A DNA stretch of 20,732 bases from Cryomorphaceae bacterium (GTDB lineage: Bacteria; Bacteroidota; Bacteroidia; Flavobacteriales_D; Crocinitomicaceae). Location of the stretch: contig JAIXRD010000006.1 of NCBI GenBank assembly GCA_027485365.1, positions 1 to 20,732 of the forward strand, in the 5' to 3' direction. This document shows, piece after piece, positions 1 to 6,580 of the stretch (the stretch's first letter is position 1; the number at the start of each line of letters is the position of its first letter). The translations under genes were made by a program, and so were the position numbers. The notes below the pieces were generated by a model. The model made no database searches. It worked only from the letters and a program-made list of their open reading frames with translations, and was not told where the DNA came from.

Positions 1-1
1 A

Positions 2-487
2 ACGCGAATCAGTGCACTTATTACTCCAGATTATATTGATGAATCGGTATTGCCTTCTTATTTCAGTGACTTGTCAAACCAAATTGAAACACTCCTTTCA
101 AAACAATCAAATCGAGATGCGGTTTTTAATGAAATCGACAAAGAATTGATAAACCTAAAACATCGCATGTCGGAAGGAATTTCATCCTTTGGTAACGAAG
201 CGACAAAATGGTGTGGAGCACAACAGGCGAGCATAGATTCAAGCATAAGCCATTATAAGCAACGTTGGCAAAAAGAAGAAAAACAGCAACTGGATACACA
301 AATTAAGCGACTTGAACGGATTCATCGGGAATTGTATCCCAATAAAGTACCTCAAGAACGACAAATGAACCTGCTTCATTTTTGTGGAAAACATAGTATT
401 AACGAATGGGTTGAAGCACTTCAAGGCCTAATCAATCCGTTTTCTCAGGATATTCATATTTTTGTAAAAGCCCATGAAACAGAATAA
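2..487 (+). CDS. bshC: Bacillithiol biosynthesis BshC, C-terminal part (truncated by window edge)
   Basis: The reading frame is open from the left edge, so this is the last 161 residues of a larger gene; a TTG at position 50 is only an internal codon. BshC is the putative cysteine-adding enzyme that completes bacillithiol, a low-molecular-weight thiol of Firmicutes and many Bacteroidota. The visible part fits the family C-terminus from memory: an L-P-S-Y-F-S-D-L segment, a long charged helical (coiled-coil) region, then R-E-L-Y-P-N-K followed by P-Q-E-R and N-L-L-H-F, and a short end with F-S-Q-D-I-H-I-F. The catalytic Rossmann-like part lies outside the window. Its 3' end overlaps the next gene by 14 bases, so the two are probably cotranscribed. 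Assignment is by recalled motif pattern, not a search. Confidence 0.78.
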   Translation, partial: TRISALITPDYIDESVLPSYFSDLSNQIETLLSKQSNRDAVFNEIDKELINLKHRMSEGISSFGNEATKWCGAQQASIDSSISHYKQRWQKEEKQQLDTQIKRLERIHRELYPNKVPQERQMNLLHFCGKHSINEWVEALQGLINPFSQDIHIFVKAHETE

Positions 488-1034
488 CATACGTGCCATT
501 TTAGAAAAACATCCGATCATTCCGGTTGTTACCTTCCATGAATTATCTGAAGTAATTCCCCAATTGGAAAAACTTGAATCGCAAGGTGTATCCTGCATTG
601 AAATTACTCTTCGAACTCCTATTTCTTTTGACGCAATCGCGGAGGCTAAACGCACTTTCGGACAACGCATGGACATTGGCGTGGGTACCCTAGTTACCAA
701 TGAACAAATTGAGAAAGCCGCTGAATTAGCAGTTGATTTCATGGTAAGTCCTGGAATCAGTAAAAGCCTTGCCCCCACCTTTGAATCCTGCGGAATTCCA
801 TTTATCCCGGGCGTTGCTACACCCAGTGAAATCATTACAGGACTTGAACTTGGCTGGGATACCTTTAAGTTCTTTCCTGCCCATCTCTTTGGTGGATTAG
901 ATGCTCTAAAAACTTACGGACAAGTATTTCCACAAGTGAAGTTTTGTCCTACCGGAGGCATCAAAGCGGAAACCTACGAACACTATTTGAAATTGAACAA
1001 TGTGATTTCGGTGGGTGGATCCTGGTTACAGTAA
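474..1034 (+). CDS. eda: KDPG/KHG aldolase (2-keto-3-deoxy-6-phosphogluconate aldolase), short C-terminus
   Basis: This class I aldolase cleaves 2-keto-3-deoxy-6-phosphogluconate to pyruvate and glyceraldehyde 3-phosphate (Entner-Doudoroff pathway); relatives also act on 4-hydroxy-2-oxoglutarate. Seen directly: E-I-T-L-R-T with Glu43 and Arg47, the phosphate-binding S-P-G-I, the Schiff-base lysine Lys132 in F-K-F-F-P-A, F-C-P-T-G-G-I near 157-163, and G-G-S-W-L at 181-185. The protein stops one residue after G-G-S-W-L at 186 residues. The E. coli enzyme has 213 and continues with a terminal helix, so about 25 residues are missing. No frame-shifted continuation is visible before the convergent gene begins 2 bases later. 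The gene starts inside the end of bshC, suggesting translational coupling. Catalytic residues are intact, so activity is plausible. Confidence 0.92.
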   Translation: MKQNNIRAILEKHPIIPVVTFHELSEVIPQLEKLESQGVSCIEITLRTPISFDAIAEAKRTFGQRMDIGVGTLVTNEQIEKAAELAVDFMVSPGISKSLAPTFESCGIPFIPGVATPSEIITGLELGWDTFKFFPAHLFGGLDALKTYGQVFPQVKFCPTGGIKAETYEHYLKLNNVISVGGSWLQ

Positions 1035-1036
1035 GG

Positions 1037-1885
1037 TTAATCAGTAGGTGATTTAGGAATCTTAGCCTGACTGTATTTGATTAGTGAAAACTGCGCTCCA
1101 AAATTCACATTGAATTGGTTGTATAGAAACATCTGTGAAGCACGGTCACTTGCATTCATAGTTGTTCGAATATCTGGCATGTGAATAAATCCCATCTTAG
1201 CCTCTCCCTGAATGAAAAAATACTTGAAAAAATTCAGCTGCAACGACATAACGCCATCTACCCCATACCCAGCTAAATGAAACGCATCATATCGCGGATT
1301 AGCCAATAATGTAGTATTGGTTTTAGGTAATAGCATCCCTATCCCTCCGCCGAATAAAAAAGTAGATTGTATATGTTTTTTTCGGAACATCAATAAGGAT
1401 TTACGAAGTTCAGTGTTTATATAGTTTAACCCATCCGTATGTTCAAATTTTAAAAAATCCTGGGCGATCGTAATCGGTTCATTAGCATAAACTCCATCAT
1501 ACGACGTATTGCTATTATAGATGTATCCATTGATGGTACTTGGCTGATCATGCAACATCACATATTTCATGTGATCAACCCCTAACGAAATCTGCAAATC
1601 ATGTTTAAAGTAATAACCAATCCGTGCATTATATTGTGGAATTGTCATTTTATTCGGAGTAAAATACAATTGCGCATCAAAAGGCGACTGCCGATCTACC
1701 GCTACTACGTCGTACAATTGAAAATCATAGGTTTTCCCACTGAAATGAATAGTTGATGGCGAATAAAACGCTCGATTCCATCCCCAATAAAAATAGAAGG
1801 AACCTTTCTTAAAGGCCTCCGGTTTTCGTTGGGCTACGAAGGAAAAAGTAACAAAAATGAAGAATAGGATTTTTATGTTATGCAT
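1037..1885 (-). CDS. Probable outer-membrane beta-barrel protein, family not recognised
   Basis: A 282-residue exported protein. Residues 1-19 form a signal peptide with a hydrophobic core ending V-A-Q. The rest is rich in Tyr, Phe and Gly with alternating polar and non-polar residues, as in strands of a small barrel, for example Y-N-A-R-I-G-Y-Y-F near 105-113, F-L-F-G-G-G-I-G near 176-183 and F-N-V-N-F-G-A-Q-F near 263-271. I recognise no enzyme motif. The length and strand pattern fit the loosely defined outer-membrane barrel proteins common in Bacteroidota. The gene converges on the aldolase gene with a 2-base gap and diverges from the CAP gene across 80 bases. The function is unknown; a periplasmic or surface beta protein is the alternative. 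Confidence 0.7.
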   Translation of the reverse strand: MHNIKILFFIFVTFSFVAQRKPEAFKKGSFYFYWGWNRAFYSPSTIHFSGKTYDFQLYDVVAVDRQSPFDAQLYFTPNKMTIPQYNARIGYYFKHDLQISLGVDHMKYVMLHDQPSTINGYIYNSNTSYDGVYANEPITIAQDFLKFEHTDGLNYINTELRKSLLMFRKKHIQSTFLFGGGIGMLLPKTNTTLLANPRYDAFHLAGYGVDGVMSLQLNFFKYFFIQGEAKMGFIHMPDIRTTMNASDRASQMFLYNQFNVNFGAQFSLIKYSQAKIPKSPTD

Positions 1886-1965
1886 GGCAAAATTTTCGTT
1901 GTGTAAAGATGAAGATATTTACGCAATCAGCCGTAAAGACGATAAACTTTTAATAATTTTAAGGC

Positions 1966-2460
1966 ATGAAAAACATTCTTTTTCTTATGGTGTTAGCCCT
2001 TGCTGCACGTATTTCAGCTCAATCCTCGATAACGCTTGATACTGCGATCCAACGTAGCATTCTAATCGAACACAACAAAGAGCGCAAATTACTAAATATT
2101 CCAAACCTTACATGGAATGAAGAGATTGCTTCGTATGCAGAAGAATGGGCGCTTCAACTAGCGGAAGAAGATAACAGCATTCATCACCGAAGTGGAGACA
2201 ATTATGGTGAGAATATTTCATGGATTTCCAGCATGCCGGATGACATCTCTGAGGGCGTTGCGATGTGGAATGAAGAGAAAGTGTATTTCAAATATAAACC
2301 TATCGGAAATGATTGGGCCAAATCTGGACATTATACCCAAGTAATTTGGAAAAACACCACCCAAGTAGGTTGTGGTTGCGCGGTGAGTAAATCTGGGGCA
2401 TTTTTCTTCGTCTGCAATTATGATCCACCCGGTAATTATATTGGACAAAAACCTTATTAA
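1966..2460 (+). CDS. Secreted CAP-domain (SCP/PR-1/TAPS) protein
   Basis: A 164-residue exported protein made almost entirely of one CAP domain. Residues 1-19 are a signal peptide ending I-S-A-Q. Family marks seen: H-N-K-E-R at 36-40, L-T-W-N at 48-51, a histidine pair at 73-74 before Y-G-E-N-I at 80-84, W-N-E-E at 101-104, G-H-Y-T-Q-V-I-W-K at 121-129, V-G-C-G-C at 134-138 and C-N-Y-D-P-P-G-N-Y at 150-158. These include the two His and two Glu positions that line the CAP cavity. Bacterial CAP proteins are extracytoplasmic and their activity is mostly undefined; lipid binding and proteolysis have been proposed for relatives. No T9SS C-terminal domain is present, so a periplasmic location is likely. 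An AAGG lies just upstream of the ATG. It is the first gene of a tight trio with the small lipoprotein and the SPFH protein. Confidence 0.92.
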   Translation: MKNILFLMVLALAARISAQSSITLDTAIQRSILIEHNKERKLLNIPNLTWNEEIASYAEEWALQLAEEDNSIHHRSGDNYGENISWISSMPDDISEGVAMWNEEKVYFKYKPIGNDWAKSGHYTQVIWKNTTQVGCGCAVSKSGAFFFVCNYDPPGNYIGQKPY

Positions 2461-2461
2461 C

Positions 2462-2566
2462 ATGAAACCATTTATTGTAATTTGCTTACTTTCGCTTTGT
2501 CTTTTTGCGTGCAAATCCTCCAGTGGATGCAATTGCGCAAAAGCACGAACAACCTTAAATAAATAA
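2462..2566 (+). CDS. 34-residue small lipoprotein
   Basis: A very short gene starting 1 base after the CAP stop codon and ending 3 bases before the SPFH start codon. It has 34 codons and a TAA stop. Residues 1-16 form a lipoprotein signal peptide (M-K-P-F-I-V-I then a Leu/Cys-rich core) with the lipobox L-F-A-C, lipid-modified Cys17 expected. The mature peptide would have only 18 residues, beginning C-K-S-S-S-G-C-N-C and ending in a basic tail, with three cysteines in all. Its exact fit between two genes, its perfect lipobox and its clean stop argue for a real gene. No family is recognised; it may resemble the tiny entericidin-like or lysis-type lipoproteins only in size. The function is unknown. 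Confidence 0.68.
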   Translation: MKPFIVICLLSLCLFACKSSSGCNCAKARTTLNK

Positions 2567-2569
2567 AAC

Positions 2570-3496
2570 ATGCCCATTTATTACATCTTAGGAGGAATAG
2601 CCATCATCGTACTTAGCGGACTCTACACCGTAAATCAAGGAACAATTGTTGTCATTACCTTATTTGGAAAGTATAAACGTACAGCAGCACCTGGGTTGCG
2701 ATTAAAGATTCCTTTTGTAGAGAAAGTATACAAACGCATCTCTTCCCAAAACCAAAGCATCGAAATGGAATTTCAGGCGGTGACCATTGATCAAGCCAAT
2801 GTGTATTTCAAAAGTATGTTGCTATATGCAGTGATGGACGAAAATGAAGAAACCATAAAAAAGGTAGCCTTCAAGTTTATTAGCAACAAAGACTTAATGC
2901 AAGCTCTAATCCGCACAATCGAAGGATCGATTCGTTCGTATGTGGCAAGTCAAAAACAATCAGAAATCTTAGGCTTACGTCATGAATTGGTTGAAAGTGT
3001 GAAAGGACAAATCGATCATACCCTAGAATCATGGGGATATCACTTGTTAGACCTTCAAATAAACGACATCACCTTTGATGCAGCGATTATGGAAAGCATG
3101 AGCAAGGTGGTAGCTTCGAACAACCTTAAGGCAGCTGCAGAGAATGAAGGCCAAGCACTCTTAATCACAAAAACTAAGGCGGCAGAAGCTGAAGGAAATG
3201 CGATTAAAATTGCTGCTATGGCAGAAAAAGAAGCCGCAATGCTCCGAGGACAAGGGGTGGCATTGTTCCGTCAAGAGGTGGCAAAGGGTATGACCGAAGC
3301 GGCAGAACAAATGCAACAAGCCAATCTAGACACGAACGTAATCTTGTTTTCCATGTGGACAGAAGCAATCAAAAATTTTGCTGAATATGGTAAAGGAAAT
3401 ACCATATTTCTAGACGGCAGCCCGCAGGGCATGGAAAATACCATGCGTCAGATTCAGGCCATGATGACCGAGAAAGGTCAAGGAATACCAAAATAA
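2570..3496 (+). CDS. SPFH/band-7 (stomatin/prohibitin-like) membrane protein
   Basis: A 308-residue protein anchored by an N-terminal membrane segment (about residues 4-20). An SPFH domain follows (about 21-185), with the typical opening V-N-Q-G-T-I-V-V-I-T-L-F-G-K-Y and P-G-L-R-L-K-I-P-F. After it comes an Ala/Glu-rich coiled coil (about 186-250) with the repeated A-E-A-E-G type pattern that drives ring formation in this superfamily. The C-terminal tail (about 255-308) is rich in Gly, Met and Gln. SPFH proteins form large oligomeric membrane assemblies and often modulate membrane proteases or order membrane patches. There is no adjacent NfeD gene, the usual bacterial partner. Instead it lies downstream of an exported CAP protein and a small lipoprotein with 3-base spacing, suggesting a joint envelope role (inference). 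Confidence 0.9.
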   Translation: MPIYYILGGIAIIVLSGLYTVNQGTIVVITLFGKYKRTAAPGLRLKIPFVEKVYKRISSQNQSIEMEFQAVTIDQANVYFKSMLLYAVMDENEETIKKVAFKFISNKDLMQALIRTIEGSIRSYVASQKQSEILGLRHELVESVKGQIDHTLESWGYHLLDLQINDITFDAAIMESMSKVVASNNLKAAAENEGQALLITKTKAAEAEGNAIKIAAMAEKEAAMLRGQGVALFRQEVAKGMTEAAEQMQQANLDTNVILFSMWTEAIKNFAEYGKGNTIFLDGSPQGMENTMRQIQAMMTEKGQGIPK

Positions 3497-3549
3497 ACTG
3501 AGTTAAAAAAATCCGTTAACCAAGATTTTTAGATTTTTTCACATCTGTT

Positions 3550-3565
3550 TTAAACAAGTGTTTAA
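3550..3565. promoter_or_regulatory. Candidate TetR operator (16-base perfect palindrome)
   Basis: The sequence TTAAACA-AG-TGTTTAA is a perfect inverted repeat of two 7-base arms around a 2-base centre. It lies where the -33 region would be for the -7 box at 3576-3583. A further half-site TGTTTAA recurs at 3572-3578, 13 bases downstream in direct orientation and partly inside the -7 box. Binding here would block transcription of the tetR-efflux operon, the usual autorepression layout of TetR-controlled pumps. The operator role is inferred from position and symmetry only. Confidence 0.55.
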
Positions 3566-3575
3566 TATTTGTGTT

Positions 3576-3583
3576 TAACTTTG
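3576..3583 (+). promoter_or_regulatory. Candidate -7 promoter box of the tetR-efflux operon
   Basis: TAACTTTG matches the Bacteroidota -7 consensus TAnnTTTG at every defined position. It lies 17 bases before the ATG at 3601, giving a very short leader. No clear TTTG -33 element is visible at about 19 bases upstream; that region holds the palindrome instead. Confidence 0.5.
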
Positions 3584-3600
3584 CAGCGCCAAAAGCAAGG

Positions 3601-4212
3601 ATGAACCAAAACGCAGAAGAAAAAATTAAGCAAGCCGCCCTGCGGGTCTTTATACAAAAAGGTTCGGCGAATTGCAGTTCGCGTGAAATCGCTCGTGAAG
3701 CGGGCATGAATGTGGCCCTTGTAAACTACTATTTTCGTTCGAAAAGTAAGTTATTCGCCCTTATCTTTGAAACGGTAATGCAGGATTTCTTGAAGTCCAT
3801 GGTGCAAGTATTCAGCTCAGATTTACCGATTCGAGAAAAAATAAAAATCCTTATTGAACGAGAATTTGAGTTTTTAGGTCAACACCCCGACATCCCCAAC
3901 TTCGTATTAAATGAATTAGCAAGAAATCCAGAGGCCATGCAAGGAATTCTTCCTGTTCTCAACATGGTCAATGAATCTGGTGTATTTGACGAAGCCCGAA
4001 AACTCCAAGAGCGTGGCGACATGCGTCAAATGGATATCGTACAAATCACCATACTAATCATGTCTAACTGTCAATACCCTTTCATGGCACAACCGCTTAT
4101 GAAAGTGATTCATGGCGTTAGCAACGAAACCTATAAAGAACATCTCACCGCCCATAAAACCCATGCCGTAAACATGGTGCTCGGGTATCTTTTCCCAAAC
4201 GATCAATTATAA
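3601..4212 (+). CDS. TetR/AcrR-family transcriptional repressor
   Basis: A 203-residue regulator. The frame extends upstream to a GTG at 3571, but that would put the promoter box inside the gene, so the ATG at 3601 is preferred. The N-terminal DNA-binding domain covers about residues 5-52, with A-A-L-R-V-F-I-Q-K-G, then C-S-S-R-E-I-A-R-E-A-G, and the family signature V-N-Y-Y-F-R-S-K-S-K-L-F at 41-52. The remaining helical part (about 60-203) is the usual variable ligand-binding and dimerisation domain; its inducer cannot be read from sequence. It is followed 6 bases later by a complete TolC-adaptor-RND set on the same strand, so it very probably represses its own operon through the palindrome upstream. 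Confidence 0.94.
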   Translation: MNQNAEEKIKQAALRVFIQKGSANCSSREIAREAGMNVALVNYYFRSKSKLFALIFETVMQDFLKSMVQVFSSDLPIREKIKILIEREFEFLGQHPDIPNFVLNELARNPEAMQGILPVLNMVNESGVFDEARKLQERGDMRQMDIVQITILIMSNCQYPFMAQPLMKVIHGVSNETYKEHLTAHKTHAVNMVLGYLFPNDQL

Positions 4213-4218
4213 TTCCTC

Positions 4219-5514
4219 ATGAATAAAGCAGTCCTTTTTCTCTTTTTATTTCTTTCAACTTGGGCAACCGCGCAAGTATATTCGCTTACAGACCTATTAA
4301 AAATGGCCGACACAGCTAATCTTTCGTTAAAAAACGCACGCATCGAAATTTCAGCCAATGAAAATCAACGAAAAGCATTTTTAGCAAGCCAATATCCAAA
4401 AATTACCGCTACAGGCGATTATCGCTACAATGCCATTATTCCGGGTCAAATTGTTCCGGCTGACTTTTTCGGAGGCCCTCCAGGAACTTTTGCCGAAGTT
4501 AAATTCGGTGTTCCTTACACGCTAAGTAATACGATTCAACTCACTCAATTCATTTTTAATCCACAATTAAATTATGGATTGAATGCCCTTGCAATTAATG
4601 CGCAAATCGTTGAAATCCAAGAGAAAATCACATTCCAAGAGGTTCACTATCAAGTTTCAAATACTTTTTTTGCTTTACAAGCTGTCAACCAACAACTGGC
4701 ATACCTTCAGAAAAACGAAAAAAACATGGATGAACTCATCCATAACATGGAATTAATGCAACAACAAGGGTTAATCATTCCCACCGAAGTGGATAAATTA
4801 AAAATCAATCGGAATAGCATTACGAATGGCATCATTAAACTTGAAAATACACGCTTACAATTGAATCAATTGTTATCCATCCTAGTCGGTTTTCCAGAGG
4901 GAAAAACACTGACAATAGCAAGTGACGAAATCATCTCAAATCCAACAATTACTGAACAAAGCAATGCGCTGCGTCCTGAATTAGAATTAATTCAACTTCA
5001 AAAAGAAATGAACGTTGAAGAACGCAAGGGTACATACATGGCCTACCTGCCTACCCTATCATTTTATGGCGCTTACAATTACAATTACAACATGAAACCC
5101 GAAGACGATTTTAGAACGGGGATTCCATCCGCATTTCTTGGACTCCGATTAGACTGGACCCTATTCGATGGATTTGAAAAAAAGAATAAGCTTAAAGTTA
5201 ACACCTACAATAAAGAAAAAATTCAAAATCAAGAACTATTAACCACGCAACAATTGAATTTGGCTACAGCAAATGCAAAACGTGAAGCCGAGTTACAAAC
5301 CGCTAATTTGGAAATGAATAAGGAACAATTAAGGCTATCGGAACGAGTTTATGATGCGGCAAAAGCCCAGTTCAAAGCAGGCACAATTAGCACCAACGAA
5401 TTACTCCAAGCAGACAATGGACTTCAGCAAGCCCAATCCAGTCTTGTAGGCGCATATCTTTCACTGCGTCAAGCCGAATTAAGCTATTTAAAATCAATAA
5501 GTCAACTCAAATAA
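4219..5514 (+). CDS. TolC-family outer-membrane efflux channel
   Basis: A 431-residue outer-membrane factor that forms the exit duct of the tripartite pump. Residues 1-19 are a signal peptide ending T-A-Q. Two outer-membrane efflux repeats follow, each with a long helical hairpin: about 20-220 (S-L-T-D-L-L-K-M-A opening and N-A-R-I-E-I) and about 240-431 (L-R-P-E-L-E, then R-V-Y-D-A-A-K-A-Q-F-K-A-G near 375-387 and the typical L-L-Q-A-D-N-G-L-Q-Q-A-Q near 396-407). The strand segment F-L-G-L-R-L-D-W-T-L-F-D-G-F near 303-316 is the classic turn before the second hairpin. The start 6 bases after tetR and 6-base gap to the adaptor show cotranscription. The length is normal for the Bacteroidota members of the family. 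Confidence 0.95.
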   Translation: MNKAVLFLFLFLSTWATAQVYSLTDLLKMADTANLSLKNARIEISANENQRKAFLASQYPKITATGDYRYNAIIPGQIVPADFFGGPPGTFAEVKFGVPYTLSNTIQLTQFIFNPQLNYGLNALAINAQIVEIQEKITFQEVHYQVSNTFFALQAVNQQLAYLQKNEKNMDELIHNMELMQQQGLIIPTEVDKLKINRNSITNGIIKLENTRLQLNQLLSILVGFPEGKTLTIASDEIISNPTITEQSNALRPELELIQLQKEMNVEERKGTYMAYLPTLSFYGAYNYNYNMKPEDDFRTGIPSAFLGLRLDWTLFDGFEKKNKLKVNTYNKEKIQNQELLTTQQLNLATANAKREAELQTANLEMNKEQLRLSERVYDAAKAQFKAGTISTNELLQADNGLQQAQSSLVGAYLSLRQAELSYLKSISQLK

Positions 5515-5520
5515 GTACCC

Positions 5521-6579
5521 ATGAAAATAAACAAAAGCATCCTTGCCGGCATTGCAATTGCAATCATTCTAATCACATTCACCGTAGTGAAATTAATGTC
5601 TAACAAAAAATCGGTAGAAGAGAAAATTTATATCCCAGATGTAGATGCACCCGTTTTGGTAGAGGTGGTAAACCCTACCATGCATACCTTTGAAGACGAA
5701 TTTTCCTACCTCGGAACCTTTGAACCCTTTCGTCAGAATTTAATTGGTGCAGAAGGAAACGGGCGAGTGATTTCCATGAATGTTTCGGAAGGAGACCAGG
5801 TTGGTCAAGGCAGTGTAATCGCGAAACTGGATGACGAAATGATCAAACTTCAAATTGAAAATTTAGAAGTCAGTATCGAAGGGCAAGAAAAAGACGATGA
5901 TCGCTACACGACCCTATCCAATCAGAATGCTGCGCCTGCCGTACAAGCTGAAAAAACTAAACTCGGAATAAAAGCGGCAAAAATTCAAAAGAAACAATTG
6001 GAAAAACAACTCAAAGCAACCGTGATTAAAGCTCCATTTGCAGGGGTTATTACCAAAAAATTAATCGACCTAGGTTCCGTAATTGGTGCGGGATCACCCG
6101 TTGTTGAAATTACAGATATTTCAAAATTGAAGCTTACTGTGAATATTCCAGAACGAGACATTCAAAAATTCAAATTGAATCAATCCATCAGCATCACAAG
6201 TGACCAAGTATCCGCTTCAATCAATGGTAAAATCACCAACATTTCCGTCCAGGCCGATAAATCTCATAATTTCAAAGTACAAATCACGGTAAATAATGCG
6301 AACAAAGCCCTTCGGGCAGGCATGTATGGCTCAGCCGTTATACAAAGTGATTACAGCGTAGCCAACCTTTCAATTCCAAGAAAAGCAATCATTGGTTCCC
6401 TAAAAAACCCACAAGTATATGTAGTGCGAGATGGAAAAGCCAAACTCGTTTCCTTTGGTATTGGACTTTCAGAAGGAGATGTAATCGAAGTGCGCAGTGG
6501 ATTGCGCGCAGGAGATAAAATCGTGGTTCGCGGTCAAATCAACTTAAGAGACAATAAAAACGTTAAAATCGCTCAATAA
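5521..6579 (+). CDS. RND efflux periplasmic adaptor (membrane-fusion protein)
   Basis: A 352-residue adaptor that bridges the inner-membrane pump and the outer-membrane channel. The N-terminal hydrophobic segment (about 7-26) has no lipobox cysteine, so it is membrane-anchored rather than a lipoprotein. A split lipoyl-like domain is seen as G-R-V-I-S-M-N-V-S-E-G-D-Q-V near 81-94 and V-I-K-A-P-F-A-G-V-I-T-K near 168-179. Between them is a short helical hairpin (about 108-165). The beta-barrel domain covers about 200-270 and the membrane-proximal domain about 275-352, with S-I-P-R-K-A-I and G-D-K-I-V-V-R-G. The gene sits between the channel and pump genes, 1 base before the latter. The substrate cannot be deduced. 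Confidence 0.94.
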   Translation: MKINKSILAGIAIAIILITFTVVKLMSNKKSVEEKIYIPDVDAPVLVEVVNPTMHTFEDEFSYLGTFEPFRQNLIGAEGNGRVISMNVSEGDQVGQGSVIAKLDDEMIKLQIENLEVSIEGQEKDDDRYTTLSNQNAAPAVQAEKTKLGIKAAKIQKKQLEKQLKATVIKAPFAGVITKKLIDLGSVIGAGSPVVEITDISKLKLTVNIPERDIQKFKLNQSISITSDQVSASINGKITNISVQADKSHNFKVQITVNNANKALRAGMYGSAVIQSDYSVANLSIPRKAIIGSLKNPQVYVVRDGKAKLVSFGIGLSEGDVIEVRSGLRAGDKIVVRGQINLRDNKNVKIAQ

Positions 6580-6580
6580 C

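Noticed and set aside
3505..3539. AT-rich inverted repeat (A-run plus TC, then GA plus T-run) after the SPFH gene, a possible terminator
   Set aside because: The stem is only 7-8 bases, nearly all A-T with several alternative pairings, and the loop is long; too weak to call.
3571..3600. GTG start for tetR giving ten extra residues
   Set aside because: The promoter box lies inside this stretch, and the ATG at 3601 gives the usual spacing to the DNA-binding domain.
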